This document shows positions 1-8,150 of a DNA stretch of 16,486 nucleotides, piece after piece (position 1 is the stretch's first letter; every line of letters starts with the position of its first letter). The DNA is taken from NCBI GenBank assembly GCA_964626795.1, contig CAZVIQ010000015.1, positions 1-16,486 of the forward strand, written 5' to 3'. The stretch is from RGIG1840 sp964626795. GTDB taxonomy: Bacteria; Bacillota_I; Bacilli_A; RF39; UBA660. Made by a program: the position numbers and the translations under genes. Below the pieces are notes generated by a model. The model did no database searches, was not told the DNA's origin, and saw nothing but the letters and a program-made list of their open reading frames with translations.

Positions 1-1605
1 AGTTTGTATTAAACTTCTTTCACTTCTTAAAAATCCTTGTTTATCTGCATCCATTATTATAATTAATGAAACTTCAGGTATATCTATACCTTCTCTTAAA
101 AGATTTATTCCTACTACTGCGTCGAATTTTCCAAGTCTTAAATTTCTAATTATTTCAAGACGTTCTAAAGTTTTAATTTCGTTATGAAGATAAGCAACTT
201 TAATACCCATTTCTTTTAAATAATTAGATAATTCTTCACTCATTCTAATAGTTAAAGTAGTTATTAATACTCTTTCATTTTTACTTATTCTAATTCTTAT
301 TTCATTAATAATATCATCAATCTGGCCTTTTGTTTTTCTAATTTCTATCTCTGGATCAAGAAGTCCAGTTGGTCTAATTATCTGCTCCACTACTTTTTTA
401 TCTACAAGGTCAAGTTCATAATCTCCCGGAGTAGCTGAAACATAAACAACTTGATTTAACTTATCAAGAAATTCTTCGTATTTTAAAGGTCTGTTATCTA
501 ATGCGCTAGGTAATCTGAAACCATATTCAACAAGTGTTTCTTTTCTTTGTCTATCACCATTATACATTGCACGTACTTGAGGTAAGGTTACATGAGATTC
601 ATCCACAACTAATAAAAAATCTTTAGGAAAGAAATCAATTAATGTATTTGGTATCTCAGCAGCATCTCTAAGTGCCAAATGTCTTGAATAGTTTTCTATA
701 CCATGACAAAAACCTGTTTCTTTAAGCATTTCAATATCATATTTTGTTCTCTCTTTTATTCTTTCTTTTTCTAAAAGTTTTCCTTCTTTTTCAAAATATT
801 CAAGTCTTTCTTCAAGTTCGTTTTCTATTCTTCGAACTGCTTCTTCTAAGTTTTTTTCATCTGTTACAAAGTGTGATGCAGGACTTATCATAACGCTTTT
901 TTTATTTGAAAGAATAACTCCTGTTAAAGTATCAAATTCACTTATTCTTTCTATCTCATCGCCAAAAAGTTCTACTCTAATTCCGTTTTTTCTTTCATAG
1001 ACTGGGATTATTTCTATTGTGTCTCCCCTAACTCTAAATGTTCCTCTTGAAAAATCATTTACACTTCTTTCATAAAGCATATTTACCAGCTTTTCAAGTA
1101 TTTTGTCTCGATCAATTTTATCACCCACTCCTAAAACAAGAGTATGATCTCTATAATTTTCCATTTCACCAATATTATAAATACATGAAACACTGCTTAT
1201 TACGATAACATCTCTTCTATTTATAAGAGAATTAGTAGCTGAATGCCTAAGTTCATCTATTTCATCATTTATAGATGAATCTTTTTCAATATATAAGTCT
1301 TTACTTGGTACATAAGCTTCCGGTTGATAATAATCATAATAAGAAACAAAGTATTCTACTCGATTTTCTGGAAAAAGTTCTTTAAATTCAGAATATAACT
1401 GACCAGCAAGAGTTTTATTGTGTGCCAAAACAAGAGTTGGTTTTTGAACTCTTTCTATTACATTTGCTATTGTAAAAGTTTTTCCTGTTCCTGTCGCTCC
1501 AAGTAAAACCTGATACTTTTTATTTTCCTGTATTCCTTCTACAATCTTTTCTATTGCCTGAGGCTGATCACCACTGGGTTTATATTTTGAATGTATTTTA
1601 AACAT
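1..1605 (-). CDS. uvrB: UvrABC system protein B (excinuclease subunit), 3' end cut by window edge
   Basis: UvrB is the damage-verifying helicase-like subunit of nucleotide excision repair; it is loaded by UvrA and recruits UvrC. I translated 535 codons by hand from the ATG at 1605. Visible are the Walker A motif GATGTGKT (about residues 36-43), the UvrB beta-hairpin region YYDYYQPEAYVP (about 89-100) that inserts between DNA strands, a DESH helicase box, VSATPGDYE, and the late helicase motif region GINLLREGIDIPEVSL. The reading frame runs off the window at SLIQT, so helicase motif VI and the C-terminal UVR domain (roughly the last 120 residues of the family) lie outside. The start is supported by an AGAGGAG SD six bases upstream. 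It has its own consensus-like promoter, so it is probably monocistronic or heads an operon continuing to the left. Identity is secure. Confidence 0.97.
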   Translation of the reverse strand, partial: MFKIHSKYKPSGDQPQAIEKIVEGIQENKKYQVLLGATGTGKTFTIANVIERVQKPTLVLAHNKTLAGQLYSEFKELFPENRVEYFVSYYDYYQPEAYVPSKDLYIEKDSSINDEIDELRHSATNSLINRRDVIVISSVSCIYNIGEMENYRDHTLVLGVGDKIDRDKILEKLVNMLYERSVNDFSRGTFRVRGDTIEIIPVYERKNGIRVELFGDEIERISEFDTLTGVILSNKKSVMISPASHFVTDEKNLEEAVRRIENELEERLEYFEKEGKLLEKERIKERTKYDIEMLKETGFCHGIENYSRHLALRDAAEIPNTLIDFFPKDFLLVVDESHVTLPQVRAMYNGDRQRKETLVEYGFRLPSALDNRPLKYEEFLDKLNQVVYVSATPGDYELDLVDKKVVEQIIRPTGLLDPEIEIRKTKGQIDDIINEIRIRISKNERVLITTLTIRMSEELSNYLKEMGIKVAYLHNEIKTLERLEIIRNLRLGKFDAVVGINLLREGIDIPEVSLIIIMDADKQGFLRSERSLIQT

Positions 1606-1656
1606 TTTTTCTCCTCTTATTATTATAATTATATTTTTAAAATTAATTACATTTAT

Positions 1657-1685
1657 ATTATACAAATATTTGTTTGATAAGTCAA
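1657..1685 (-). promoter_or_regulatory. SigA-type promoter of uvrB
   Basis: On the minus strand a TTGACT -35 (1680-1685) is separated by exactly 17 bases from a perfect TATAAT -10 (1657-1662). Transcription would start near 1650, giving a leader of about 45 nt before the uvrB ATG. A perfect 12-bp palindrome, ACAAATATTTGT (1662-1673), sits in the spacer and could be an operator. Confidence 0.8.
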
Positions 1686-1727
1686 TTAAATTTTTGCGAA
1701 CAGAAATTTTTAAATATAATAATAAAA

Positions 1728-2195
1728 CTATTTAAGCTTTTCTATCTCTAGCAGTTTCTCTTTAATATTAAGACCACCTCTATAGCCAACTAATTTACCA
1801 TTACTGCCTATTACTCTATGACAAGGTACAATTAAAGCGACAGGATTTTTATTGTTTGCATTTCCTACAGCTCTAGAATACTTAGCACTTCCGATACTTT
1901 CTGCAATTTCTTTATAACTTTTTGTATTACCATAAGGTATTTTTAAAAGCTCATTCCAAACTTTTTTCTGAAACCCTGTACCTTTTAATTCAAAAGGAAT
2001 ACTGAAAACTTTTCTTTTTCCAGAAAAATATTCTTTTAATTCTTTTTTTATTAATTTTATTAATTCACTTTCATTAGTAATTTTACTTGTTTCTTCATCT
2101 ACTCCAAGTTCAAGAAATGTGAGTTTATTGTTTTCAACCTCAATCTTAATTTTTCCTAAATCGGATTCTAAAATATATATTTCTTTTACTATCAT
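1728..2195 (-). CDS. ogt: Methylated-DNA--protein-cysteine S-methyltransferase
   Basis: This is a suicide DNA repair protein that transfers the alkyl group from O6-alkylguanine (and O4-alkylthymine) to its own cysteine. The 155-residue length is normal for the Ogt/MGMT family. The active-site PCHRV is at residues 124-128 (acceptor Cys125). It is preceded by the DNA-binding helix-turn-helix region with the family pattern SYKEIAESIG (93-102) and SRAVGNANNKNP (107-118), which carries the arginine finger and conserved Asn. The N-terminal ribonuclease-like domain is short and divergent, as is usual. An AAGGAG SD lies five bases before the ATG. It is transcribed in the same direction as uvrB, with a 122-bp gap and an independent uvrB promoter, so the two repair genes are neighbours rather than one obvious operon. 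The family call is firm; ogt is used as the generic symbol. Confidence 0.95.
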   Translation of the reverse strand: MIVKEIYILESDLGKIKIEVENNKLTFLELGVDEETSKITNESELIKLIKKELKEYFSGKRKVFSIPFELKGTGFQKKVWNELLKIPYGNTKSYKEIAESIGSAKYSRAVGNANNKNPVALIVPCHRVIGSNGKLVGYRGGLNIKEKLLEIEKLK

Positions 2196-2497
2196 ACTTA
2201 CTCCTTAAAAAGATAATTTAACATTTTAATTTTTTTAACAAATATAAAATCAAAACGTTCTATAAATATTCTATCATGGAACTATAATTTTTATAATATT
2301 ATTGTGCTATTGCGCTTGTATTTATAAACTTTTTATATATTAAAGATATATTATTATCTCTTTATTGTTAGTATTTAAAAGTTTTACAAAAAGTGATGTA
2401 CATAAAATTAAAAGAAATTATATTTTAAAATTTTTTAATTTTATTTATAGATAAATGTTTTTTATGTAGTATAATGAGTTTAGAATGGAGGTAAAAA
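2196..2497. other. Divergent intergenic region between ogt and prs
   Basis: This 302-bp, extremely AT-rich region separates the divergent ogt and prs genes and must carry both promoters. The prs -10 is clear (2470-2475). I found no convincing -35/-10 pair for ogt. A perfect 12-bp inverted repeat, ATAAAATTAAAA (2402-2413) and TTTTAATTTTAT (2433-2444), lies just upstream of the prs promoter. No ORF with an SD and no RNA gene were recognised. Confidence 0.5.
2470..2491 (+). promoter_or_regulatory. Candidate -10 element and strong SD of prs
   Basis: A perfect TATAAT occurs at 2470-2475 and a GGAGG SD at 2487-2491, six bases before the prs ATG. No good -35 is present at 16-18 bases spacing, and there is no TGn extension. 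If this is the true promoter, transcription would begin only a few bases before the SD, giving a very short leader. Confidence 0.5.
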
Positions 2498-3583
2498 ATG
2501 AAAGATAATTTAAGTTTAATTGTTATGGATAACTTTACAGAATTTGGAAGTAAGGTAAATGAACATTTAAAAAAAATTAATAAGTGTGATACTGACTATA
2601 CTATTGATATTGATTGTGTGAGGTTCAATAATGGAGAAGGAAAAGTTTTAATAAAGGAAACTGTTAGGCAAAAAGATGTGTTTGTACTTTCTGACATTGG
2701 AAATTATAGTCAGACTTACAATATATTTAATCACGAAAATCATATGAGTCCTGACGATCATTTTCAGGATATTAAAAGAGTGATTTCTGCAATAAGTGGA
2801 AATGCTGAAAAAATTAATCTTATAACTCCTCTTTTATATTCTTCAAGACAGCATAAAAGAAAAGGAAGAGAATCACTAGACTGTGCAATTGCACTGCAGG
2901 AACTTGAAAGAATTGGTATTAAAGGAATTATTACTTTCGATGTTCATGATCCAAATGTTCAAAATGCTATACCTTGCTTATCATTTGAAAACTTTTATGC
3001 AACTCATATATTAATTGAAGAATTTATTAATACTGAAAAAGTTAAATTTGATAATTTGCTTGTTATTAGTCCTGATACAGGAGCTGTTGATAGAGCAAGA
3101 TATTATGCAGATATATTAAAATGTGATGTTGGAATGTTCTATAAAAGAAGAGATTTATCAATTGTTATAGATGGAAAAAATCCAATAGTTGCGCATGAAT
3201 ATATTGGTAGAGATGTTAAAGGAAAAGATATACTAGTTGTTGATGATATGATAGCCTCTGGTGGTTCAATTCTTGAAGTTGCAGAAGAACTTAAAAAAAG
3301 AGGTGCCAATAAAATATATGCTTTTACTACTTTTGCATTTTTTACAAAAGGAATATCAGAATTTAATAAAGCTTATGAAGAAGGAAAAATTGATAAAATA
3401 TTTTCAACTAATTTAACTTATACCAGTGAAGAGACTAAAAAAGCAAAGTGGTTTGTTCAAGCGGACTGTTCATATTTTGTTGCTGAAATAATTGATACAC
3501 TTAATAAGAAAAAGTCACTGGCACATTTATTTAATGGTAAAGCTGAAATAGCTGATAAAATAGAAAAAAAGAAGAAAAAATAA
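2498..3583 (+). CDS. prs: Ribose-phosphate pyrophosphokinase (PRPP synthetase), long variant
   Basis: It makes PRPP from ribose 5-phosphate and ATP, the precursor for purine, pyrimidine, NAD, His and Trp synthesis. Family landmarks in order: FNNGE (43-47), RQHKRKGRES (117-126, matching the ATP-binding RQDRK/SRE region), FDVHDP (147-152), SPDTGAVDRAR (191-201), the catalytic flexible-loop KRR (216-218), and the PRPP-binding loop VVDDMIASGGS (247-257). At 361 residues it is longer than the usual class I enzyme of about 315. The extra length lies around residues 70-90, between the PRPP loop and the C-terminus, and in a lysine-rich tail. This resembles a divergent clostridial-type Prs branch rather than the B. 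subtilis type. It is the only plus-strand gene here and looks monocistronic, with its own -10, SD and terminator. Sensitivity to allosteric ADP cannot be judged. Confidence 0.93.
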   Translation: MKDNLSLIVMDNFTEFGSKVNEHLKKINKCDTDYTIDIDCVRFNNGEGKVLIKETVRQKDVFVLSDIGNYSQTYNIFNHENHMSPDDHFQDIKRVISAISGNAEKINLITPLLYSSRQHKRKGRESLDCAIALQELERIGIKGIITFDVHDPNVQNAIPCLSFENFYATHILIEEFINTEKVKFDNLLVISPDTGAVDRARYYADILKCDVGMFYKRRDLSIVIDGKNPIVAHEYIGRDVKGKDILVVDDMIASGGSILEVAEELKKRGANKIYAFTTFAFFTKGISEFNKAYEEGKIDKIFSTNLTYTSEETKKAKWFVQADCSYFVAEIIDTLNKKKSLAHLFNGKAEIADKIEKKKKK

Positions 3584-3591
3584 TAAAGTTC

Positions 3592-3632
3592 AAAAAAGAG
3601 AAAGTAAATTTTTATACTTTCTCTGCTTTTTT
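3592..3632. terminator. Bidirectional rho-independent terminator between convergent prs and gmk
   Basis: A perfect 10-bp stem, AGAGAAAGTA (3597-3606) with TACTTTCTCT (3615-3624), encloses an 8-nt loop. On the plus strand it is followed by GC and then six T (3627-3632), serving prs. On the minus strand the run of A at 3592-3597 becomes a T tract, so the same hairpin can end gmk transcription, which stops at 3688. Confidence 0.9.
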
Positions 3633-3687
3633 ATTTCTGTGAACTATTTTGGGTACTACTTCAAAATCTGCTTTTTATTTTAATATA

Positions 3688-4365
3688 TTATAATTTTGTA
3701 TCTTCATTTATAAATTCTTTGTCTTCTATTAAACACTCATGAATAAATTCTTCTTCATTATTAAGATAAAATTCTTCAATACGATCCACTCTGCATCTTT
3801 CAGCAATAATTATTGATTCGACTTTTTTTACTGCGTTCTCTAATATATCGTTTATAACTACATAATTATATTTTGTAAGACCATTAAGTTCTTTATAAGC
3901 ACTTTTAAATCTTCTTAAAAGTTCATCTTTATCAGTAGTTCCTCTTGTTATTAATCTTCTTCTTATTTCATCCATGGATGGAGGTAATATAAATATACAT
4001 AATGCTTCTTTATAATTCTCTTTTATTTTCATTGCACCTTGTATATCAATTTCAAGTATTACGTCTTTACCATTTTTAAGCAGTTCTTCAATATTAGATT
4101 TAGGCGTTCCATAATAATTTGTTTGATGAACAACAGCATATTCTAAAAATTCATTATTTTCAATTTTTTTCTCAAATTCTTCTCTGGTTATAAAATAATA
4201 ATCTTTACCATCAATTTCGCCTTCTCTTTTCTCTCTTGTTGTGCATGAAACTGAAAGAAGTACATTCTGATTTCTATCACAAATCTGTTTGTTTATAGTA
4301 CTTTTTCCAGATCCACTTATTCCTGATACAACTATTAATAATCCTTTAGACTTTGTTTTTACCAT
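3688..4365 (-). CDS. gmk: Guanylate kinase
   Basis: It phosphorylates GMP to GDP with ATP, an essential step of guanine nucleotide metabolism in the cytosol. The P-loop GISGSGKS is at residues 15-22. The GMP-binding segment SCTTREKREGEIDGKDYYF follows at about 40-58, then the conserved EIDIQGA (105-111) and the lid arginines RRRLITRGT (135-143). The core ends near residue 195; a further 30 acidic residues (EEFYLNNEEEF... to the end) form a C-terminal extension beyond the usual family length of about 205. The SD is a weaker AGAGGG seven bases upstream. The gene starts 65 bp after the CAT-like gene, so it may be read through from the pfl operon or use a weak promoter of its own. The function call is secure. 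Confidence 0.96.
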   Translation of the reverse strand: MVKTKSKGLLIVVSGISGSGKSTINKQICDRNQNVLLSVSCTTREKREGEIDGKDYYFITREEFEKKIENNEFLEYAVVHQTNYYGTPKSNIEELLKNGKDVILEIDIQGAMKIKENYKEALCIFILPPSMDEIRRRLITRGTTDKDELLRRFKSAYKELNGLTKYNYVVINDILENAVKKVESIIIAERCRVDRIEEFYLNNEEEFIHECLIEDKEFINEDTKL

Positions 4366-4393
4366 TTTATCCCTCTTTTTTAATATTTTAATA

Positions 4394-4402
4394 ATTTTAT
4401 CA
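4394..4402 (-). promoter_or_regulatory. Possible extended -10 promoter of gmk
   Basis: The minus strand reads TGATAAAAT (4394-4402), a TGn-extended -10, about 29 bases before the gmk ATG. No recognisable -35 is present, as is allowed for extended -10 promoters. The same nine bases occur in the much stronger ABC exporter promoter. In such AT-rich DNA this may be chance. Confidence 0.35.
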
Positions 4403-4430
4403 CTAAATATAGTTTTTTAAAAGAGATTAA

Positions 4431-5084
4431 TTATATTAATACGTTTTTTAAATCATTTAACATATCTTGAATATTATTAAATACTTTACAAAGAGGATAT
4501 CCATCTACAAACATATGGTTTACAGTAATATTTAAAGTTAATTCATATTTGTTATTGTTCTCGGTATACTTTCCCCAACAGATTCTTGGAACACTTAAAG
4601 ATGCTTTATCCGTTGGAAGAGGATGAGACATACTTAAAAAATCTGTCCAAGGTGTACAGGTAATATAATATTCATTATATGTGCCTTCTAAATTATAAGT
4701 TTCAATAGTTTCAAAACCTTTTTTTGCTTCTTCAATTATCTTCTTAGCTATGTTATAAAATTCTTTGAATTCTTTTACGTTTTCATGTCTTACATTTTCG
4801 TAATTTCCTTTTTCAGTCATTATTGTATAAGATGGATTAATATCATCAAAAAGTATTACTTTATCATTTATAAGTCTTATTCTCATTTCCTCAACACTAT
4901 TCATTCCGTTTAATACGATATAAAGCATACATATGAAAAAAGAATAATCTTTTTCTTTGGTGTATTTCACTAAATTAGTTACATCCATTTTAACATTCAT
5001 GCCATAACAGGGATTATCAAATGTTTTGAACCATTCATAATGTTTCTTTCTATTCCAATTATTTACATCTATTTCTTTTTGCAT
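4431..5084 (-). CDS. Chloramphenicol acetyltransferase-family (CatA-like) O-acyltransferase
   Basis: CatA enzymes are trimeric cytosolic acetyl-CoA-dependent O-acetyltransferases. The 217-residue length and order of landmarks match: the N-terminal NNWNRKKHYEWF (8-19), the PSYTI segment (84-88), TPWTDFLSMSH (144-154, holding the conserved serines), and the catalytic NHMFVDG (189-195), with His190 as the base and Asp194 as its structural partner (CAT His195 and Asp199). The classical double His is Asn-His here. Many gut-bacterial homologues keep the HxxxDG motif without proven chloramphenicol activity, so the substrate is unknown. It sits 8 bp after pflA; its AGGAG SD overlaps the pflA stop codon, giving translational coupling. 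Co-expression with pyruvate formate-lyase, which releases acetyl-CoA, is notable, but a functional link is only inference. Confidence 0.83.
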   Translation of the reverse strand: MQKEIDVNNWNRKKHYEWFKTFDNPCYGMNVKMDVTNLVKYTKEKDYSFFICMLYIVLNGMNSVEEMRIRLINDKVILFDDINPSYTIMTEKGNYENVRHENVKEFKEFYNIAKKIIEEAKKGFETIETYNLEGTYNEYYITCTPWTDFLSMSHPLPTDKASLSVPRICWGKYTENNNKYELTLNITVNHMFVDGYPLCKVFNNIQDMLNDLKNVLI

Positions 5085-5092
5085 AAATTCTC

Positions 5093-5827
5093 CTATTTAT
5101 TTACTACTTCTTTATTTAATAGTTCATTTAATTTATTTTCAAGTAAACTGCATTCATTGTAATCCATTTCTTTAGTACTCTCAAGAGGATTTGTAATTTT
5201 TAAATTCTTATATTTGACATCTCCCATTTTATGATAAGGAAGTAATTCCACTTTTTGAACATTTTTAATCTTTTTAATATATTTTCCAAGTTTTTGAATA
5301 TATTCTAAATTATCATTAATACCCGGGACAATTACAGTTCTAATCCATAATGGTTTATTTTTCTCTTCTAAAATTTTTAAAAACTTATTAAATACTTCTA
5401 TTGAGTAACCAGTCATAAATTTGTAACTTTCTTCATCTATTCCTTTTATATCTAAAATTACTAAATCTACCATTTCTATTATTTTAATTGTATCATCATT
5501 ATATATTGAACCAGAGGTATCAAGTGCAACACTAATATTTTCTTTTTTTAGAAGCTCAATACTTTCTTTAAGAAATTTGCTTTGCATTAAGGGTTCTCCT
5601 CCAGAAAATGTAACTCCACCTGTGTTTCCATAATAAGATTTATATTTTTTAACTAATTTTAATAAATCTTCTGCACTATATTCAAGTGTGGTTTTTTTTA
5701 GTTCCCACATTTCTGGATTATGACAAAAAAGACATCTAAGTGGACATCCTTGCATAAAGATAACTGCTCTTATGCCCGGTCCATCAAGAAGTCCCATTGT
5801 TTCTATTTGACTTACATATCCTTTCAT
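5093..5827 (-). CDS. pflA: Pyruvate formate-lyase-activating enzyme (radical SAM)
   Basis: It uses a 4Fe-4S cluster and S-adenosylmethionine to abstract a hydrogen from the glycyl-radical site of PflB under anaerobic conditions. The radical SAM signature CX3CX2C is GCPLRCLFCH, with Cys28, Cys32 and Cys35. The SAM-binding SGGEP follows at 75-79 within GGVTFSGGEPLMQ. The length of 244 residues is normal, and GLLDGPGIRAVIFMQGC is typical of PFL activases rather than of the longer two-ferredoxin-domain activators of other glycyl radical enzymes. Its ATG overlaps the pflB stop by one base (TAATG), and the CAT-like gene follows immediately. A standard glycyl-radical enzyme/activase pair. Confidence 0.96.
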   Translation of the reverse strand: MKGYVSQIETMGLLDGPGIRAVIFMQGCPLRCLFCHNPEMWELKKTTLEYSAEDLLKLVKKYKSYYGNTGGVTFSGGEPLMQSKFLKESIELLKKENISVALDTSGSIYNDDTIKIIEMVDLVILDIKGIDEESYKFMTGYSIEVFNKFLKILEEKNKPLWIRTVIVPGINDNLEYIQKLGKYIKKIKNVQKVELLPYHKMGDVKYKNLKITNPLESTKEMDYNECSLLENKLNELLNKEVVNK

Positions 5828-8049
5828 TATATAACCTCATGAAAAGTTCTATTTATTACCTCTTCCTGCTGTTTGCGATTTAGTCTTACAAAGTTTACTG
5901 CATATCCAGAAACTCTAATAGTTAACGTTGGGTAATTTTCAGGATTTTTCATTGCATCTATCAGTGTTTCACGATTAAAAACATTAACATTTAAATGATG
6001 TGCTTTTTTATTAAAATATCCATCTAATATATTAACTAGATTAATTTCTTTTTCTTCTTCAGTTTTTCCAAGACAAGAAGGGACTATAGAAAAAGTATTT
6101 GAAATTCCATCTTCACAGTCACAGTAAGGAATCTTGGCAACAGAATTTAAGGAAGCAAGTGCTCCACTTTTATCTCTCCCATGCATTGGATTTGCTCCCG
6201 GTGCAAATGCTGCACCTGCTTTTCTTCCATCTGGTGTTACTCCGGTTTTAGATCCATATACTACATTTGAAGTTATTGTTAATACAGATAAAGTATGTTT
6301 AGCATCACGATGAAGTTTATGTTTACGTAATTCTTTTATAAACATATTTACAAGTTCTACTGCTATTTTATCTGCTTTATCATCATCATTTCCATATTTA
6401 GGAAAATCCCCTTCTATTTTATAATCTACCACTAATCCTTTGTCGTTTCTTATTGGAATTACTTTAGCATATTTTATTGCAGATAAACTATCTACTGCAA
6501 CAGAAAGACCTGCTATACCAAATGCCATTAATCTATCAATCTGAGTGTCATGAAGAGCCATTAGACTTTTTTCATAAGCATATTTATCATGCATATAATG
6601 AATAACATTCATCGCATCTACATAAGTTTTCACTGCTTTAGATAAAGTTACTTTAAATTTAGCCATAAGTGATTCATAATTCAACACTTTATCTTTAATT
6701 GGATTTAAACCATCTATAACTTTAAATCCTGTTACTTCATCCATTCCTCCATTAATAGTATATAGAAGTATTTTTACTAAATTAGAACGCGCTCCAAAAT
6801 ATTGCATTTGCTTTCCAATTTTCATTGCAGAAACACAGCACGCTATAGCATAGTCACTACCATATATTGGTCTCATTACGTCATCATTTTCATATTGTAT
6901 CGATCCAGTCTTTATTGACATCTTAGCGCAATATTTTTTAAAGTTTAAAGGAAGTTTTTCACTCCACAAAACTGTTAAATTAGGTTCAGGTGCCGGTCCT
7001 AAATTTTCTAATGAATGTAAATATCTAAAAGAAGTTTTAGTAACAAGAGGCACTTCTTCTTTCGTCAAACCTCCTATTGCTTCAGTAACCCATGTGGGAT
7101 CTCCAGCAAAAAGTTCATCATATTCTGGAGTTCTAAGATGTCTTACAAGTCTAAGCTTTATAATAAACTGATCTATAAGTTCCTGTACTTCATCTTCAGT
7201 TATTAATTTATTTTTTAAATCTCTTTCAAAATATATATCAAGAAAAGTTGAAGTTCTTCCAAGCGACATTGCTGCACCATTATTTTCTTTAACTCCTGCA
7301 AGATATGCAAAATAAAGCCACTGAACAGCTTCTTTACTGTTTTTAGCAGGTTTAGAAATGTCATATCCATAACTTTCAGCCATTTTTTTAATTTCACCAA
7401 GTACTCTAATCTGTTCACTAATTTCTTCTCTCAAATTTATACTTTCATCATCTGTTATTTCAAGATTCATTAAATCTTTTTCTTTGTCTTCAATTAAAAA
7501 ATCTATTCCATAAAGAGATACTCTTCTATAGTCACCAATAATTCTTCCGCGCCCGTATGCATCAGGAAGTCCTGTTATTAATCCTGATTTTCTTGCTGCT
7601 TTTATATCTTTTGTATAGGCATCAAATACTCCTTGATTATGAGTTTTTGTATATTCATTAAAAAACTTACTGGTTTTCTCATCTAGTTTTTTACCATATA
7701 TTTGAAGTATTTGTTCAACCATTTTGATTCCACCATAAGGATTGACAATTCTCTTTAATGGAGAATCAGTCTGCAAACCAACTATTACTTCATTTTCTTT
7801 ATCTATATAACCCGCAGGAAAATTATTAACACCCGATATATGTTCTAAATCTATATCTAAAACACCATTTTTAATCTCTTCTTTTAATAATTCTTTACAT
7901 TTATCACAAATATTCTTTGTTCTATAAGAAATCTTATTTAAAAATAAATCATTTCCTTCATAAAGACTATAATTATTCAAAATAAAATCTTCAACATCAA
8001 TTTCTTTATTCCACTTACCTTCTTTAAACTCTTTCCAACATTCTTTCAT
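5827..8049 (-). CDS. pflB: Formate C-acetyltransferase (pyruvate formate-lyase)
   Basis: It converts pyruvate and CoA to acetyl-CoA and formate, the central step of anaerobic mixed-acid fermentation. The 740-residue length is right for PflB. The two catalytic cysteines are adjacent at 404-405 in YAIACCVSAM, which identifies a true pyruvate formate-lyase, since the diol dehydratase-like and choline TMA-lyase relatives have a single Cys. The glycyl radical motif RVSGYAVNF lies near the C-terminus, with the radical glycine at 715. The substrate-binding region GLPDAYGRGRIIGDYRRV (160-177) is also intact. The SD is GGAGAGG before the ATG. It is the first gene of the pflB-pflA-CAT unit, with a promoter upstream. 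It requires the activase encoded next door. Very secure. Confidence 0.98.
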   Translation of the reverse strand: MKECWKEFKEGKWNKEIDVEDFILNNYSLYEGNDLFLNKISYRTKNICDKCKELLKEEIKNGVLDIDLEHISGVNNFPAGYIDKENEVIVGLQTDSPLKRIVNPYGGIKMVEQILQIYGKKLDEKTSKFFNEYTKTHNQGVFDAYTKDIKAARKSGLITGLPDAYGRGRIIGDYRRVSLYGIDFLIEDKEKDLMNLEITDDESINLREEISEQIRVLGEIKKMAESYGYDISKPAKNSKEAVQWLYFAYLAGVKENNGAAMSLGRTSTFLDIYFERDLKNKLITEDEVQELIDQFIIKLRLVRHLRTPEYDELFAGDPTWVTEAIGGLTKEEVPLVTKTSFRYLHSLENLGPAPEPNLTVLWSEKLPLNFKKYCAKMSIKTGSIQYENDDVMRPIYGSDYAIACCVSAMKIGKQMQYFGARSNLVKILLYTINGGMDEVTGFKVIDGLNPIKDKVLNYESLMAKFKVTLSKAVKTYVDAMNVIHYMHDKYAYEKSLMALHDTQIDRLMAFGIAGLSVAVDSLSAIKYAKVIPIRNDKGLVVDYKIEGDFPKYGNDDDKADKIAVELVNMFIKELRKHKLHRDAKHTLSVLTITSNVVYGSKTGVTPDGRKAGAAFAPGANPMHGRDKSGALASLNSVAKIPYCDCEDGISNTFSIVPSCLGKTEEEKEINLVNILDGYFNKKAHHLNVNVFNRETLIDAMKNPENYPTLTIRVSGYAVNFVRLNRKQQEEVINRTFHEVI

Positions 8050-8087
8050 TTTTTAAACCTCTCCGTTATTCTAGTATATTATATACG

Positions 8088-8115
8088 ATTATATTATGCA
8101 ATGTTTTTTTTACAA
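8088..8115 (-). promoter_or_regulatory. Promoter of the pflB-pflA-CAT operon
   Basis: On the minus strand TTGTAA (8110-8115) is followed after 16 bases by a perfect TATAAT (8088-8093), giving a start near 8081 and a leader of about 30 nt. A 13-bp palindrome GTATATTATATAC (plus strand 8074-8086) covers the predicted start. A Rex-like dyad lies further upstream at 8151-8169. Confidence 0.65.
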
Positions 8116-8150
8116 ATTTTACATTTTTATTTTTTAATTTTTAAATTGAT

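Noticed and set aside
1697..1701. LexA box upstream of uvrB
   Set aside because: Only the CGAAC half is present; the required GTTC half at the right spacing is missing, so I do not annotate an SOS box.
3622..3676. Short direct repeat TCTGCTTTTT (3622-3631 and 3667-3676) after prs
   Set aside because: Ten bases in AT-rich flanking DNA, without mobile-element features; most likely chance.
7215..7418. 67-codon minus-strand frame inside pflB
   Set aside because: It is an alternative frame of the well-conserved pflB sequence with no initiation site of its own.
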